Made by a program: the position numbers and the translations under genes. From positions 186,001 through 250,000 of the forward strand of contig NZ_BOSH01000004.1 in the NCBI RefSeq assembly GCF_018403245.1: a DNA stretch of 64,000 bases. The letters run 5' to 3'. Source of the DNA: Paenibacillus sp. J2TS4 (GTDB lineage: Bacteria; Bacillota; Bacilli; Paenibacillales; NBRC-103111). The notes under the pieces were generated by a model. That model was given only the letters and a program-made list of their open reading frames with translations, had not been told where the DNA came from and did no database searches. Shown in pieces: positions 33,772 to 45,351 of the stretch. Position 1 is the stretch's first letter; the number at the start of each line of letters is the position of its first letter.

Positions 33772-34197
33772 TAGCCGTATTTCCGTGCTGATGGCCGGCG
33801 CGCGCTTGCTTTTCTCCGGGGGAAAGCAAGCGCTGTTTTTTTTCATACAGGTGTCACTCTCTTACGGAAATCAGTCAAGCGGCATGTCTCCCCCTAAGGT
33901 GAACCGATGGAGGTGCCATTCCTTCTTTCCTTTATTTCCCGAACAATAAGAAAAAACGTCACCATTCTCCAAAAACAGGAAGTGCAAGAGAAAATAATGT
34001 TATATAATTAAGAAAAGTAGAGGAAACCGACGAAAAAAAGTGGTACAATGGAAAAGGCTTGTCGAGCGGTGTGATCCTGCCGATTGAATAGATTTTTTCC
34101 ATTTTGATAATATCTATTTTAGTTGGCTAAAATCCATTAGTATCGAAGCAATGATTCGAAGCGTGATTGAAAGATGACCTGATAGGAGGAAGTAAGA
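33772..34197. other. Intergenic region before sucC
   Basis: It contains the terminator at 33802-33843 and the sucC leader. TATAAT at 34013-34018 and an extended TGGTACAAT at 34041-34049 are possible -10 elements, but neither has a good -35 at the right distance. No gene is seen. Confidence 0.5.
33802..33843 (+). terminator. Terminator of the zinc-ribbon gene
   Basis: An 11-bp perfect stem (GCGCTTGCTTT at 33802-33812, AAAGCAAGCGC at 33823-33833) followed by TGTTTTTTTTC. Confidence 0.9.
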
Positions 34198-35358
34198 ATG
34201 AATATCCATGAGTATCAAGGCAAAGAAGTCCTGAGACAATATGGAGTAGCCGTTCCGGAAGGACGAGTCGCTTTTTCCGTGGATGAAGCGGTTGAAGCTG
34301 CCAAGCAACTGGGCACCCCTGTTGTGGTTGTCAAGGCCCAAATCCATGCTGGCGGAAGAGGAAAGGCCGGCGGAGTCAAGGTAGCCAAAAATTTGGACGA
34401 GGTGCGTACATATGCTGACGAAATCCTTGGCAAAATCCTCGTCACGCATCAGACAGGACCGGAAGGAAAAGAAGTCAAACGTCTGCTGATCGAGCAGGGT
34501 TGCGATATTAAGAAAGAATACTACGTGGGTGTCGTTGTCGACCGTGCAACTGGCCGTGTCGTAATGATGGCTTCGGAAGAAGGCGGCATGGAAATTGAAG
34601 AAGTGGCTGCCAATACGCCTGAGAAAATTTTCAAGGAAGTCATTGATCCCGCAGTCGGTTTGCAACCATTTCAAGCCCGCAAACTGGCTTACTCGATCAA
34701 TATTCCAGCTGAATTAATTAATAAAGCTGTCAAATTTATGACCGCGCTGTACACTGCATTCGTTCAGAAGGACTGCTCCATCGCTGAAATCAATCCGCTT
34801 GTTGTTACCGGAGATGGCGATGTCATGGCCCTCGATGCGAAGCTGAACTTTGATTCCAATGCATTGTTCCGCCATAAAGACATTTTGGAGCTGCGCGATC
34901 TGGAAGAAGAAGACGAGAAGGAGATTGAAGCATCCAAATTTGATCTCAGCTATATTGCCCTTGATGGAAATATCGGTTGTATGGTTAACGGGGCAGGCCT
35001 TGCTATGGCCACTATGGACATCATTAAATACTACGGCGGGGAACCGGCCAACTTCCTTGATGTAGGGGGCGGTGCCACAACCGAGAAGGTAACCGAAGCT
35101 TTTAAAATCATTCTGTCCGATGCTAATGTTAAAGGAATATTCGTCAATATTTTCGGCGGAATAATGAAGTGCGATATTATTGCTGACGGTGTCGTTGAAG
35201 CGGCCAAGCAAATCGGTCTTGACCGTCCGCTTGTGGTCCGTTTGGAAGGAACCAATGTCGACCTGGGTAAAAAGATTTTGAATGAATCCGGCCTTAATAT
35301 CGTTGCTGCCGACTCCATGGCGGACGGGGCACAAAAAATTGTTGCTTTAGTAAAGTAA
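34198..35358 (+). CDS. sucC: Succinyl-CoA synthetase beta subunit
   Basis: A 386-residue ADP-forming subunit of the TCA cycle enzyme that interconverts succinyl-CoA and succinate with nucleotide phosphorylation. The ATP-grasp domain opens with [20 protein letters not shown] and shows [16 protein letters not shown]. The C-terminal ligase domain contains [19 protein letters not shown] and [18 protein letters not shown] precedes the ATG. sucD follows 49 nt later. Confidence 0.97.
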   Translation: MNIHEYQGKEVLRQYGVAVPEGRVAFSVDEAVEAAKQLGTPVVVVKAQIHAGGRGKAGGVKVAKNLDEVRTYADEILGKILVTHQTGPEGKEVKRLLIEQGCDIKKEYYVGVVVDRATGRVVMMASEEGGMEIEEVAANTPEKIFKEVIDPAVGLQPFQARKLAYSINIPAELINKAVKFMTALYTAFVQKDCSIAEINPLVVTGDGDVMALDAKLNFDSNALFRHKDILELRDLEEEDEKEIEASKFDLSYIALDGNIGCMVNGAGLAMATMDIIKYYGGEPANFLDVGGGATTEKVTEAFKIILSDANVKGIFVNIFGGIMKCDIIADGVVEAAKQIGLDRPLVVRLEGTNVDLGKKILNESGLNIVAADSMADGAQKIVALVK

Positions 35359-35407
35359 TCTGTTGCTGATGCAGCTCCTTTTTCTTTAAATTAATTAGAG
35401 GATGTGA

Positions 35408-36349
35408 ATGATCACCATGTCTATTTTGGTTGACAAAAATACAAAAGTCATTACTCAAAACATGACAGGTAAGACGGGCATGTTTCATACATTGGGCGGT
35501 CTTGAATACGGCACTCAAATGGTAGCGGGTGCTGTTCCCGGCAAAGGCGGAACGAAGGTTGACTTCACGCTGGAAAACGGATCTACCGTCACGCTTCCGG
35601 TCTACAATACCGTATTGGAAGCCAAAAATGCTACAGGTGCCACCGCTTCCGTTATTTATGTCCCGCCTGCATTTGCAGCCGACTCGATTATGGAAGCTGT
35701 CGATGCGGAACTGGACCTCGTTATCTGTATTACAGAAGGGATTCCGGTGCTTGACATGGTTAAAGTTAAGCGCTATATGGAGGGCAAGAAAACCGTTCTC
35801 ATCGGTCCTAACTGCCCAGGCGTTATTACTCCAGGTGAGTGCAAAATAGGGATTATGCCCGGTTATATCCATACTCCGGGGCATGTAGGTGTAGTTTCCC
35901 GAAGCGGAACCCTCACTTACGAAGCGGTTCATCAGCTGACGACCCGCGGAATCGGGCAATCAACGGCTGTAGGGATTGGCGGGGACCCGGTTAAAGGCTC
36001 CGAGTTTATCGATATTTTAAGCCGGTTTAATGATGATCCTGACACTTACGCTGTCATCATGATCGGTGAAATTGGCGGAACCGCAGAGGAAGAAGCGGCG
36101 GAGTGGATTAAGGAGAACATGACCAAGCCGGTCGTTGGCTTTATTGGCGGTAAAACAGCTCCGGAAGGAAAGCGCATGGGTCACGCTGGCGCGATCATCT
36201 CCGGGGGCAAAGGAACGGCTACCGAGAAAATCGCCACTCTGGAGAAATGCGGTGTCAAAGTCGCTCCGACTCCATCAGAGATGGGCTCCACACTCGTCAG
36301 TGTCCTTGAAGAAAAGGGACTGCTTGAGAAATGCATAACTAATAAATAA
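35408..36349 (+). CDS. sucD: Succinyl-CoA synthetase alpha subunit
   Basis: A 313-residue partner of SucC, binding CoA in an N-terminal Rossmann domain. It carries the active-site histidine that is phosphorylated (His259 in [16 protein letters not shown]). [20 protein letters not shown] is diagnostic. Starts at 35408 (MITMSILV) or 35417 ([11 protein letters not shown]) are both possible; the AGAGGATG site fits the first slightly better. A strong terminator follows. Confidence 0.97.
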   Translation: MITMSILVDKNTKVITQNMTGKTGMFHTLGGLEYGTQMVAGAVPGKGGTKVDFTLENGSTVTLPVYNTVLEAKNATGATASVIYVPPAFAADSIMEAVDAELDLVICITEGIPVLDMVKVKRYMEGKKTVLIGPNCPGVITPGECKIGIMPGYIHTPGHVGVVSRSGTLTYEAVHQLTTRGIGQSTAVGIGGDPVKGSEFIDILSRFNDDPDTYAVIMIGEIGGTAEEEAAEWIKENMTKPVVGFIGGKTAPEGKRMGHAGAIISGGKGTATEKIATLEKCGVKVAPTPSEMGSTLVSVLEEKGLLEKCITNK

Positions 36350-36366
36350 TATTTCCGATGAAGGTA

Positions 36367-36414
36367 AGCAACCTTTCATTTCCCAATGTGGGATTTGAGA
36401 GGTTGCTTTTTTTT
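36367..36414 (+). terminator. sucCD terminator
   Basis: An 8-bp stem AGCAACCT/AGGTTGCT (36367-36374, 36400-36407) with further internal pairing (TTCCCA/TGGGA) and eight T residues after it. Confidence 0.88.
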
Positions 36415-36437
36415 CATACAAACATTTAGGAGGCATA

Positions 36438-37535
36438 ATGATGAAGAACCGGTACATTTTATTGGCGTTGCACGAAATGGAAGGGATTGGCTGGCAGACG
36501 ATTGTTAAATTGATTGGACAGACGGAGTCGTTAGACGAGCTGCTCCATTGGAGCACGGCGGACTGGGTGCGGACTGGAGTTCGTGAAGATCGCGCCCAAA
36601 TAATTAGGAACGGTTTGACACCGGATCGCATTCAATCCAGGCTGGAGTTCTACGATAAGACCCAAGTGCAGATTGTGACGATTTATGACGAAACGTATCC
36701 GTACAGGCTGAGGCATATTTCCCGCCCCCCTTGGGTGCTGTACACTAAAGGGGATTTGAAGCTGCTGGATGCTAATCCGTTTGCGATTGTCGGGACGAGG
36801 ACGCCTACCGCTTACGGCCGTAAAGCGGCTTCGGAGTTGGCACTGCGACTTTCCGAGGCGGGATTTTGCATTGTCAGCGGTCTAGCCAGAGGAATCGACA
36901 GTTCCGCTCATCTCGGAGCACTGCAGGGCAGAGCCAAGACGATTGCCGTGCTCGGCACATCGATTGACAAGATCTACCCGCCCGAGAATCGTACGCTCTA
37001 TAGACAAATAGAGGAGCAAGGGCTGTTGATATCGGAGTTTTCTCCCGGCACGGTTTCGCATCCCGGATTATTTCCTTTACGAAATCGGATTATTGCCGGC
37101 ATTAGTTTGGGTACTCTAGTAGTAGAAGCTGCGGGAAAGAGCGGATCCTTAATTACGGCCGATCAGGCGCTCAATGAGTCGCGAGATTTGTTCGCCGTCC
37201 CCGGCCCGATTTCATCTCCCAAAAGCTCGGGCACTAACCTGCTAATTCAGAATGGCGCCAAGCTCGTTACCTGTGCTGAAGATATTATTGAAGAATATAA
37301 GGGACGTATAACTCATCAGACTTATACAGGTTCCCCGTCTGAAGACAAAGATGAGCCTGATTTAACGGAGGAGGAAAGGGAAATTCTGGATTTTATTTCG
37401 TTCGAACCAACGACGATTGACTATCTTTTGGAACAAACCCAAACTAATTTTGGACATTTGCATACAATTCTGTTATCTTTATCAATGAAAAAAAAGATTG
37501 CGCAACGGGCAGGCTCTGCATACGTATTACTATAA
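36438..37535 (+). CDS. dprA: DNA-processing protein DprA
   Basis: A 365-residue Rossmann-fold protein that protects incoming single-stranded DNA in natural transformation and loads RecA on it. Hallmarks: IVGTRTPTAYGRKAASELAL, CIVSGLARGIDSSAHLGAL and FPLRNRIIAGIS. The C-terminal 70 residues form the winged-helix domain (EREILDFISFEPTTIDYLLE). AGGAGG lies just before ATG 36438. It forms part of the conserved sucD-dprA-topA order. Confidence 0.96.
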   Translation: MMKNRYILLALHEMEGIGWQTIVKLIGQTESLDELLHWSTADWVRTGVREDRAQIIRNGLTPDRIQSRLEFYDKTQVQIVTIYDETYPYRLRHISRPPWVLYTKGDLKLLDANPFAIVGTRTPTAYGRKAASELALRLSEAGFCIVSGLARGIDSSAHLGALQGRAKTIAVLGTSIDKIYPPENRTLYRQIEEQGLLISEFSPGTVSHPGLFPLRNRIIAGISLGTLVVEAAGKSGSLITADQALNESRDLFAVPGPISSPKSSGTNLLIQNGAKLVTCAEDIIEEYKGRITHQTYTGSPSEDKDEPDLTEEEREILDFISFEPTTIDYLLEQTQTNFGHLHTILLSLSMKKKIAQRAGSAYVLL

Positions 37536-37683
37536 GTGACGTTCCTTAGGGCACCATTTTAACATCAGGATCTTTTTGAACAAGCTCTATAAGCGGATTC
37601 ACAAGGAATCTCAGACTTCATTAATTAGCCTGCATGGATTGTAAATTAAAATCACCTGTTAACAGAGGGGAGGAAGATGCGAC

Positions 37684-39762
37684 ATGGCGGATTCGTTAGT
37701 TATCGTTGAATCACCTGCAAAAGCTAAAACGATCGGCAAATACTTAGGCAGCAAATATATTGTCAAAGCATCCATGGGCCATATCCGTGATCTTCCCAAA
37801 AGTCAGATCGGAGTAGAAGTCAAACGTAATTTTGAACCGAAATATATAACTATCCGCGGGAAGGGCTCTGTACTTAAGGAACTGAAGGACGCCAGCAAGA
37901 AGGTTAAGAAAATCTATCTGGCGGCGGACCCTGATCGCGAAGGAGAAGCGATCGCTTGGCACTTGGCCCATTACTTGGACCTTGGAGACAATGAGCCTTG
38001 CCGGGTCGTATTCAATGAAATTACGAAACAGGCGGTTAAGGATGCCTTCAAATCGCCGCGTCCGATCAATAAAGACTTGGTGAATGCCCAGCAAGCAAGA
38101 AGAATTCTTGACCGATTGGTCGGTTATAAGATCAGCCCGCTTTTATGGAAGAAGGTTAAGAAAGGACTGTCGGCGGGAAGGGTTCAATCGGTAGCGGTCA
38201 AACTGATCAACGATCGGGAGAATGAAATCAAAGAATTCATTCCGGAGGAATACTGGTCCATCACGGCACAGCTTCAAGTTGGAAAAAATCAATTCGAAGC
38301 CAAATTTTATGGTACTTCCGGAGAAAAGCAGGAGCTCGGGAATGAAGAAGAGGTTAACCGAATCCTGCAGATGATCGAGAAGGCCAGCTTCATCGTTAAG
38401 GAGGTTAAGGAAAGGGAACGGCAGCGCCACCCTTCAGCTCCTTTTATTACAAGCACCCTGCAGCAGGAAGCGGCGAGAAAGCTTAACTTTCGGGCGGCCA
38501 AGACAATGTCCGTCGCTCAGCAGCTCTATGAAGGAATCGAGCTGGGCAAGGAAGGGACCGTCGGTCTGATCACTTACATGCGTACCGATTCAACGAGAAT
38601 ATCTCCCGTAGCGCAGGAAGAGGCCAAGGAATATATCGGGGAAAAGTATGGAGCAGCTTATGTTCCCGAAAGCCCTCGCAATTATTCCAAGAAGAACAGC
38701 AACGCTCAAGATGCTCACGAAGCCATACGACCGAGCTCTGTCCTGCGTTCACCGGATGAAATCAAGTCATATTTAAGCCGGGATCAATACCGTCTCTATA
38801 AATTGATATGGGAGCGGTTTGTAGCCAGCCAAATGACCTCCGCCGTTCTAGATACGATGACTGTGGATATACAAGCCAATGAAGCGGTTTTCCGCGCCGT
38901 AGGCTCCAAAGTGAAGTTTCCGGGCTTCATGAAAGTATACGTAGAAGGAAATGACGACGGGACGACCGAGGAAGACCGGCTTCTGCCTCCACTGCGGAAG
39001 GATGATGTGGTGGAACAAATCGGCATAGAGCCGAAGCAGCATTTCACCCAGCCGCCGCCAAGGTATACGGAAGCCCGTCTTGTTAGGACGCTGGAGGAAT
39101 TGGGAATTGGCCGCCCGAGCACGTATGCTCCCACATTGGAAACGATCCAGAAGAGAGGATATGTAGCTCTCGAGGACAAAAAATTCATTCCAACGGAGCT
39201 GGGCGAACTGATCGTTGAATTGATGGAGGAATTTTTCCCTGAAATATTGGACGTGGAATTTACGGCCAATATGGAGGAAGAGCTGGATCATGTAGAGGAA
39301 GGGAAAGAGGACTGGGTAAAGGTTCTGGATGTATTTTATCAATCCTTCGAGAAGCGGCTGGAGGTAGCCGAAGAAGAAATGAAGGAAGTGGAAATCCAGG
39401 ATGAGGTTTCCGATGAAATCTGCGAAAAATGCGGGAAGCCGCTCGTTTATAAAATGGGGCGGTTTGGTAAATTTCTAGCCTGTTCCGGATTTCCGGACTG
39501 CCGAAACACGAAACCGATCATTAAGGAAATCGGGGTCGTATGCCCCAAATGCAAGGAAGGCCACATCGTGGAAAGACGCAGCAAGAAGGGCCGAATTTTT
39601 TATGGTTGCAACCGGTATCCGGAGTGCGATTTTGTATCCTGGGACCGCCCGGCTGGACGGGATTGTCCTAAATGCGACTCCATGCTGGTGCTTAAAAAGA
39701 GCAAGAACGGACAGCATATCCAGTGCGTTCAATGCGATTTTAAAGAAGAAGCGCCGGAATAA
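37684..39762 (+). CDS. topA: DNA topoisomerase I
   Basis: A 692-residue type IA enzyme that relaxes negative supercoils. The Toprim domain starts [20 protein letters not shown] and contains [15 protein letters not shown]. The catalytic tyrosine is Tyr298 in [14 protein letters not shown]. The C-terminus carries three Cys4 zinc ribbons ([41 protein letters not shown]). GAGGGGAGGAAG precedes the ATG. Full length for Bacillales. Confidence 0.98.
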   Translation: MADSLVIVESPAKAKTIGKYLGSKYIVKASMGHIRDLPKSQIGVEVKRNFEPKYITIRGKGSVLKELKDASKKVKKIYLAADPDREGEAIAWHLAHYLDLGDNEPCRVVFNEITKQAVKDAFKSPRPINKDLVNAQQARRILDRLVGYKISPLLWKKVKKGLSAGRVQSVAVKLINDRENEIKEFIPEEYWSITAQLQVGKNQFEAKFYGTSGEKQELGNEEEVNRILQMIEKASFIVKEVKERERQRHPSAPFITSTLQQEAARKLNFRAAKTMSVAQQLYEGIELGKEGTVGLITYMRTDSTRISPVAQEEAKEYIGEKYGAAYVPESPRNYSKKNSNAQDAHEAIRPSSVLRSPDEIKSYLSRDQYRLYKLIWERFVASQMTSAVLDTMTVDIQANEAVFRAVGSKVKFPGFMKVYVEGNDDGTTEEDRLLPPLRKDDVVEQIGIEPKQHFTQPPPRYTEARLVRTLEELGIGRPSTYAPTLETIQKRGYVALEDKKFIPTELGELIVELMEEFFPEILDVEFTANMEEELDHVEEGKEDWVKVLDVFYQSFEKRLEVAEEEMKEVEIQDEVSDEICEKCGKPLVYKMGRFGKFLACSGFPDCRNTKPIIKEIGVVCPKCKEGHIVERRSKKGRIFYGCNRYPECDFVSWDRPAGRDCPKCDSMLVLKKSKNGQHIQCVQCDFKEEAPE

Positions 39763-39772
39763 TGCTGCTGCG

Positions 39773-39800
39773 AAACTAAGTTCTTAGGAGCTTAGTTTTT
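39773..39800 (+). terminator. topA terminator
   Basis: An 8-bp stem AAACTAAG/CTTAGTTT (39773-39780, 39791-39798) followed by more T residues, about 10 nt after the topA stop. Confidence 0.8.
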
Positions 39801-39973
39801 CGTCTTCTATACGTGAGAAGAATAGTCCGGTGAATAAGCTGCGCAGGCATGGATCATGATTCCTTTGGGCTGCGTACATTTTCGCCGGACCTAGGTATAC
39901 GAATCTAATCAGCTGCTGTCAGGCGTTGATATATAATCAGGAACTAGACAGGATTGAATGGAGGTTTTTGGCA

Positions 39974-41302
39974 GTGTCGAATTTACAAACCGTAACAGTC
40001 ATTGGCGCCGGTTTGGCGGGCAGCGAAGCCGCGTGGCAAATTGCCCAACAAGGCGTGCCGGTTAAACTATACGAAATGAGGCCCGTCCGTAAAACGCCGG
40101 CGCATATTACCGATAAATTTGCCGAACTCGTTTGCAGCAACTCTCTCAGAGCCAATGGACTGACCAATGCGGTCGGAGTGTTGAAAGAGGAGATGCGAAC
40201 TCTTAACTCTCTTATTTTGGCTAGCGCTGACAAACATGCTGTGCCTGCGGGAGGAGCATTGGCCGTTGATCGCGATGGATTTTCCGGGGAAGTGACATCG
40301 AAGCTCAAGGATCATCCGCTTATTGAAGTGTCTAACGAAGAGATCACCTCTTTGCCTGATGGAATTACATTAGTCGCCACCGGGCCTCTTACTTCTCCGG
40401 AGTTGTCTCAGCATCTGCGCTCGCTTATGGGCGAAGAATACTTATATTTTTACGATGCCGCAGCCCCGATTGTCGAGAAAGATTCCATTGATATGGATAA
40501 AGTGTTCATCGCCTCCAGATACGATAAAGGGGAGGCAGCCTATATCAATTGTCCGATGGATGAAGAGCAGTTTCATGCCTTCTACGAAGCATTAATACAT
40601 GCCGAGGTCGCTCCGATCAAAGAATTTGAGAAGGAGATTTACTTCGAGGGCTGCATGCCCATTGAAGTAATGGCCCAGAGAGGACGGCAAACGATGCTCT
40701 ACGGCCCGATGAAGCCGGTAGGGCTCGTCGATCCGCGCACAGGCAAGCAGCCCTATGCAGTGGTACAGTTAAGGCAGGACAACGCGGCAGGGACGCTCTA
40801 CAACCTCGTCGGCTTTCAGACCCATTTGAAATGGGGGGAACAGAAGAAGGTATTCTCGCTTATCCCTGGACTGGAGCAGGCGGAAATCGTTCGTTATGGG
40901 GTCATGCACCGGAATACGTTCATTAATTCTCCCAAGCTGCTGCGGAATACTTATCAGTTTCTGCGTAGGGATGACCTGTTTTTCGCCGGGCAAATGACCG
41001 GGGTCGAGGGCTATGTGGAATCCGCCGCTTCCGGACTTATTGCGGGAATCAATGCCGGCCGGCTGGCCAAAGGGGAGGATTGCTTGGTCTTCCCGCTGGA
41101 GACGGCGCTAGGCAGCATGGCCCAGTACATTACGACGGCCGATTTCAAGCATTTTCAACCGATGAACGTTAATTTCGGTTTGTTCCCGCCGCTTTCGGAA
41201 CGGATTCGCAACAAAAAAATGAAATATGAGAAAATCGCTGAACGCGCCATTCAAACTATTCAGAATTTTTCGCATGAAACGATGGCATCGGCTTGTAAGT
41301 AA
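39974..41302 (+). CDS. trmFO: tRNA U54 methyltransferase TrmFO
   Basis: A 442-residue FAD enzyme that methylates U54 of tRNA to ribothymidine using methylenetetrahydrofolate. The N-terminal FAD fold reads [40 protein letters not shown] and [20 protein letters not shown] are family marks. The start is GTG 39974, nine bases after GGAGG; the upstream in-frame 39926 start would lengthen the N-terminus before the FAD strand and lies ahead of the ribosome binding site. Confidence 0.96.
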   Translation: MSNLQTVTVIGAGLAGSEAAWQIAQQGVPVKLYEMRPVRKTPAHITDKFAELVCSNSLRANGLTNAVGVLKEEMRTLNSLILASADKHAVPAGGALAVDRDGFSGEVTSKLKDHPLIEVSNEEITSLPDGITLVATGPLTSPELSQHLRSLMGEEYLYFYDAAAPIVEKDSIDMDKVFIASRYDKGEAAYINCPMDEEQFHAFYEALIHAEVAPIKEFEKEIYFEGCMPIEVMAQRGRQTMLYGPMKPVGLVDPRTGKQPYAVVQLRQDNAAGTLYNLVGFQTHLKWGEQKKVFSLIPGLEQAEIVRYGVMHRNTFINSPKLLRNTYQFLRRDDLFFAGQMTGVEGYVESAASGLIAGINAGRLAKGEDCLVFPLETALGSMAQYITTADFKHFQPMNVNFGLFPPLSERIRNKKMKYEKIAERAIQTIQNFSHETMASACK

Positions 41303-41369
41303 AAGTCCAGCTGTGTTACGATAATACTGTTTATATTTGAATGCAGGCTTGCAGCGTGGAGGTCCCGAT

Positions 41370-42263
41370 ATGACGATGGAACGGTGGGTCGAAGGCTTCC
41401 TTCGCTACATGGAGGCGGAGAAGAATGCTTCGGAGCATACCTTAAACCATTATTCCAAAGACCTGGATCAATTTTCACAATTTTTGCACGAGCAGGGAAT
41501 AGATGGCCCGGCTTCGGTGTCCTATTTGAATGTTCGGATGTTTCTCGCCAAGCTGAATGAGCGGGAATATGCGAAGCGCAGCGTGTCCCGCAAATTGTCC
41601 GCTTTGCGGACATTTTACACTTATTTGCTCAGAGAAGGGCTTGTAGAAACAAGTCCTTTCAGTTACATACGCACCCCTAAGCAGGATAAGAAGCTGCCCC
41701 AGTTTCTGTATGTGGAGCAAATGGAGGCTCTGCTTCATACGCCAGACCCGGCCACTCCGACCGGACTAAGGGATAGGGCCATAATGGAATTGCTGTATGC
41801 CAGCGGTATTCGGGTGAGCGAATTGGTCCGGCTGGATCTGGCATCGATTGATTTGAATAACGGAATAGCCCTGGTGTTCGGCAAGGGGTCCAAGGAGAGG
41901 TATGTTCCGATCGGAGAACCGGCGGTTCATGCCATCCGCGTTTATATCGAGCAAGCGCGGAGTATACTGGTGAAGGAGGACGAAGAGACGGCTCTGTTCG
42001 TCAACTACACCGGAGGTCGTCTAACCGACCGCAGCATTAGAAGAATGCTGGATAAATATATTACTCAGGTAGCGGGTGTGCAGCATGTCAGCCCGCATAC
42101 GTTTCGCCATTCCTTTGCCACTCATATGCTGGAGGCGGGAGCCGATTTAAGGACGGTGCAGGAGCTGCTCGGCCACGTTAATTTATCGACGACCCAGATA
42201 TATACGCATGTTACCAAGGACCATCTGCAGTCTATTTACAACCGCGCACATCCGCGAGCATAG
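41370..42263 (+). CDS. xerC: Tyrosine recombinase XerC (CodV)
   Basis: A 297-residue site-specific recombinase for resolving chromosome dimers at dif. The catalytic set is visible: Arg in YASGIRVSELVRLD, Lys in GKGSKERYVPIG, HTFRHSFATHML, GHVNLSTTQ and the Tyr in IYTHVT. The start is ATG 41370 with GGAGGT before it. The gene stands at the conserved chromosomal codV position before hslVU and codY, so it is the housekeeping copy rather than a mobile-element integrase. Confidence 0.95.
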   Translation: MTMERWVEGFLRYMEAEKNASEHTLNHYSKDLDQFSQFLHEQGIDGPASVSYLNVRMFLAKLNEREYAKRSVSRKLSALRTFYTYLLREGLVETSPFSYIRTPKQDKKLPQFLYVEQMEALLHTPDPATPTGLRDRAIMELLYASGIRVSELVRLDLASIDLNNGIALVFGKGSKERYVPIGEPAVHAIRVYIEQARSILVKEDEETALFVNYTGGRLTDRSIRRMLDKYITQVAGVQHVSPHTFRHSFATHMLEAGADLRTVQELLGHVNLSTTQIYTHVTKDHLQSIYNRAHPRA

Positions 42264-42300
42264 CGGAGCGTCCGACTAATCATTCAAAGGGAGTGAGTCT

Positions 42301-42843
42301 GTGAGCGAATTTCATGCGACAACGATATTTGCGATTCGCCATAAAGGCAAAGGAGCTGTAGCGGGAGACGGCCAGGTGACGTTCGGCAACAGCATGGTCA
42401 TGAAATCCAAGGCCAAGAAGGTAAGAAGGCTTTACAGGGGCAAGGTAATCGCCGGGTTTGCCGGATCTGTGGCCGATGCTATCACGCTGTTTGAAAAATT
42501 CGAGAGCAAGCTGGAGGAGCATCATGGAAATTTGCAGCGAGCCGCTGTAGAACTGGCCAAAGATTGGCGATCCGATCGTGTACTGCGCAGGCTGGAAGCC
42601 ATGATGATCGTGATGGATGAACAAGGGCTGCTCTTGATTTCAGGGAATGGAGAAATTATTGAGCCCGATGACGGCATATTAGCGATCGGCTCCGGAGGCA
42701 GCTTCGCCCTGGCGGCAGGCCGTGCCCTTAAACGATACGCCACCGATATGGAGGCGCCCGAAATTGCCAAAGCTGCTCTGGATATGGCAGCGGAAATTTG
42801 TGTGTTTACGAATCATAATATTATTGTGGAGGAGATCGGCTAA
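42301..42843 (+). CDS. hslV: HslV/ClpQ protease subunit
   Basis: A 180-residue proteasome-like peptidase that works with HslU. The sequence [20 protein letters not shown] and [17 protein letters not shown] are typical. The GTG start gives [12 protein letters not shown]: as in B. subtilis ClpQ, a five-residue extension precedes the Thr-Thr of most HslV proteins. Ser2 would become the N-terminal nucleophile after Met removal, if the Bacillus mechanism holds. AAAGGGAGTGA precedes the start. Confidence 0.95.
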   Translation: MSEFHATTIFAIRHKGKGAVAGDGQVTFGNSMVMKSKAKKVRRLYRGKVIAGFAGSVADAITLFEKFESKLEEHHGNLQRAAVELAKDWRSDRVLRRLEAMMIVMDEQGLLLISGNGEIIEPDDGILAIGSGGSFALAAGRALKRYATDMEAPEIAKAALDMAAEICVFTNHNIIVEEIG

Positions 42844-42886
42844 GCCTCTCTCCGCCTACCGATAAACTATATTCAGGAGGGTTGTT

Positions 42887-44281
42887 ATGAGCGAATCATC
42901 CCTTACTCCTAAACAAATCGTCGTAGAGCTGGATAAATATATTATAGGGCAGCAGAAGGCCAAGAAATCAGTGGCTGTCGCTTTGAGAAACCGGTACCGG
43001 AGAAGTCGCCTGGACGAATCCATCCGGGATGAAATCGTGCCTAAAAATATATTGATGATCGGGCCGACGGGTGTCGGCAAGACGGAAATAGCGAGAAGAA
43101 TTGCCAAATTGGTAAAGGCCCCCTTCGTCAAGGTGGAGGCGACCAAATTTACAGAGGTGGGTTACGTAGGCCGGGATGTCGAATCGATGGTTCGCGATTT
43201 GGTGGAGACGGCCATACGTACGGTCAAGGCTGAAAAAACCGAGAAGCTCAAGGATCGGGCGGAGACATTGGCCAATGAGCGAATTGTATCGATCATGGTC
43301 CCTTCCGCTTCCAAAGGAAAAGGGCAGCGCAATCCGTTGGAGATGCTGTTCGGTCAGCAAAATCAGACCCAGGAGCAAGAGACGAAGGAGCCGCATGTGG
43401 AAAATCAGAGGGAGGCTGTCAAAAAACGTCTGTTGAACGGGGAACTGGAGAACGAAACGATCGAAATCGAGGTGGAGGATCACGCACCGTCGATGTTTGA
43501 TATGCTGGGCGGGCAAGGCAACGACCAGATGGGCTTTAACATGCAGGAAATGTTCGGCAACCTGCTCCCCAAGCGGACCAAAAAAAGAAAGCTGCCGGTT
43601 AAGGAAGCGCGCAAAGTGCTGATTCAGGACGAGGCTCAGAAGCTGATGGATATGGATGAGGTCATCCAGGAGGCGACAAAGCGGGCCGAGCAGGCTGGAA
43701 TTATTTTTATCGATGAAATTGACAAAATTGCCAGTCCGAATCGCGGCGGGAGTGGACCGGACGTTTCCCGTGAAGGAGTTCAACGGGATATTCTGCCTAT
43801 CGTCGAGGGCAGTACCGTAATGACAAAGTATGGTCCGATTCATACGGATTACATTTTGTTTATTGCTGCGGGAGCCTTTCATACGGCGAAACCGTCCGAC
43901 CTGATTCCCGAGCTTCAGGGCAGATTTCCCATCCGAGTCGAGCTGAACAATTTGACGCTCGACGATTTCGTGTTAATTTTAACGGAGCCTAAGAATGCGC
44001 TAACCAAGCAATACACTGCTCTTCTGGAAACAGAAGGGATTACGGTTGATTTTACGGAAGAGGCCATCCGTGAAATTGCCGCTATCGCTGTTGAGGTTAA
44101 CCAGAATACCGATAATATTGGTGCGAGAAGGCTGCATACGATCCTGGAGAAGCTGCTGGAGGATTTGTCGTATGAGGCATCCGACATCAATCTGGAGCAA
44201 ATATCGATTACTCCCGAGTATGTTAGGGAAAAATTGTCGGATATTGTAAAAAACAGGGACTTGAGTCAATACATTTTGTAG
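42887..44281 (+). CDS. hslU: HslU/ClpY ATPase subunit
   Basis: A 464-residue AAA+ unfoldase. It has Walker [18 protein letters not shown], the pore motif in [17 protein letters not shown], the intermediate I domain (about residues 110-240) and Walker [11 protein letters not shown]. The C-terminus (DLSQYIL) docks into HslV. It follows hslV by 43 nt with AGGAGGG before the ATG. Confidence 0.97.
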   Translation: MSESSLTPKQIVVELDKYIIGQQKAKKSVAVALRNRYRRSRLDESIRDEIVPKNILMIGPTGVGKTEIARRIAKLVKAPFVKVEATKFTEVGYVGRDVESMVRDLVETAIRTVKAEKTEKLKDRAETLANERIVSIMVPSASKGKGQRNPLEMLFGQQNQTQEQETKEPHVENQREAVKKRLLNGELENETIEIEVEDHAPSMFDMLGGQGNDQMGFNMQEMFGNLLPKRTKKRKLPVKEARKVLIQDEAQKLMDMDEVIQEATKRAEQAGIIFIDEIDKIASPNRGGSGPDVSREGVQRDILPIVEGSTVMTKYGPIHTDYILFIAAGAFHTAKPSDLIPELQGRFPIRVELNNLTLDDFVLILTEPKNALTKQYTALLETEGITVDFTEEAIREIAAIAVEVNQNTDNIGARRLHTILEKLLEDLSYEASDINLEQISITPEYVREKLSDIVKNRDLSQYIL

Positions 44282-44311
44282 AAAAGGCCCGAATTTATGG
44301 AGGCAGTACGG

Positions 44312-45091
44312 ATGACGCTATTAGCAAAGACGAGAAGCTTGAATCGATTGCTGCAGAAAGCGGCGGGCAAGACGGTCAGCTTTATGGAAATGGCTGAAGT
44401 TCTTCGCAACACGATTCAGGCGGATCTTTATGTTGTAAGCCGTAAAGGAAAAATTCTCGGTTTTGGGCAAATCGAGGCGTTGGAGACGGAGAGCTTAAAG
44501 CAGATGGTTCATGAGGAACGCAGATTTTCCAAGGAAGTGAATGCTTTGCTGCTCAATATTGAGGAAACGACCTCCAATGTGGATAGTCAAAGCCCTTATT
44601 ATTATTTTATTCAACAGATCGAACAAATGTTCGATCATCAGCAAGTGACGGTTATTCCGATTGTCGGCGGCGGGGATCGGCTCGGCTCCCTCGTGCTTAC
44701 ACGCAAGGAAGAAGCTTTTGGGGAGGATGATTATATCCTTGCGGAATATGGCTCGACTGTCGTCGGTATGGAAATTTTAAGAGAACGGGCAGAAGAAAAT
44801 GAGCTATACGCGCGCAATAAAGCGATTGTCCAGGTCGCTGTAGCTTCCTTGTCTTACAGTGAACTGGAGGCGGTTGATCATATTTTTGAAGAATTAGATG
44901 GCAGTGAAGGTCTTTTAGTTGCGAGCAAAATTGCCGATCGGGCGGGCATTACCCGGTCGGTCATTGTCAATGCTTTAAGGAAATTAGAAAGTGCCGGAGT
45001 CATCGAAACGAGATCGCTTGGGATGAAGGGAACTTACATAAAAATCCTGAATGATCAATTAATTTTAGGCCTTGAAAAAGTTAAAGTTTAG
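44312..45091 (+). CDS. codY: GTP-sensing global regulator CodY
   Basis: A 259-residue repressor that senses GTP and branched-chain amino acids and controls nutrient-limitation genes. The GAF domain is N-terminal ([20 protein letters not shown]), and a winged HTH is C-terminal ([20 protein letters not shown]). The start is ATG 44312 because the ribosome binding site GGAGG lies at 44299-44303, inside the longer frame that begins at 44297. The length equals that of B. subtilis CodY. It is followed by a terminator and then the fla/che operon. Confidence 0.97.
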   Translation: MTLLAKTRSLNRLLQKAAGKTVSFMEMAEVLRNTIQADLYVVSRKGKILGFGQIEALETESLKQMVHEERRFSKEVNALLLNIEETTSNVDSQSPYYYFIQQIEQMFDHQQVTVIPIVGGGDRLGSLVLTRKEEAFGEDDYILAEYGSTVVGMEILRERAEENELYARNKAIVQVAVASLSYSELEAVDHIFEELDGSEGLLVASKIADRAGITRSVIVNALRKLESAGVIETRSLGMKGTYIKILNDQLILGLEKVKV

Positions 45092-45351
45092 TGATTTTTT
45101 TCAAAAAAGGAGACTTTTGCTCCACATAATCAGGGTTTTATCCCTATTTACCCGCCAAGTCCTGTCGAAAGATAGGACTTTTTTCTTATTGTTTTTATTT
45201 CCAGTATTATTCATTATTAGAGATGTTTTGATTTGAGCGAAATTTGTCATATTTATCAAGAATATTTTTCGTTCTTGTCGAAAAGAAGGAGGATATGGTG
45301 ATTTTTTGTTGAATAAGATTAATTAACGCTCATGTAGGGAGAGGTTGAGAA
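45092..45351 (+). other. codY-flgB intergenic and fla operon leader
   Basis: Contains the codY terminator and, after it, about 165 AT-rich bases that should hold the fla/che promoter. TTGATT at 45228-45233 is a possible -35, but no -10 matches well 17 bp on. A strong AAGGAGG at about 45286-45292 is followed only by a few-codon reading frame, not by a gene. Confidence 0.45.
45157..45185 (+). terminator. codY terminator
   Basis: A 10-bp stem with one G-U pair (AAGTCCTGTC at 45157-45166, GATAGGACTT at 45171-45180), a GAAA tetraloop and a T-rich tail. Confidence 0.85.

Noticed and set aside
34013..34049. sucC promoter
   Set aside because: Two good -10-like words exist, but neither has a usable -35; I could not choose one.
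41370..42263. Mobile-element integrase
   Set aside because: The tyrosine recombinase is in the conserved xerC/codV position between trmFO and hslV, so it is the housekeeping dimer-resolution enzyme.
42968..43882. 304-codon minus-strand frame inside hslU
   Set aside because: hslU on the plus strand is certain; the antisense frame has no ribosome binding site and no domain.
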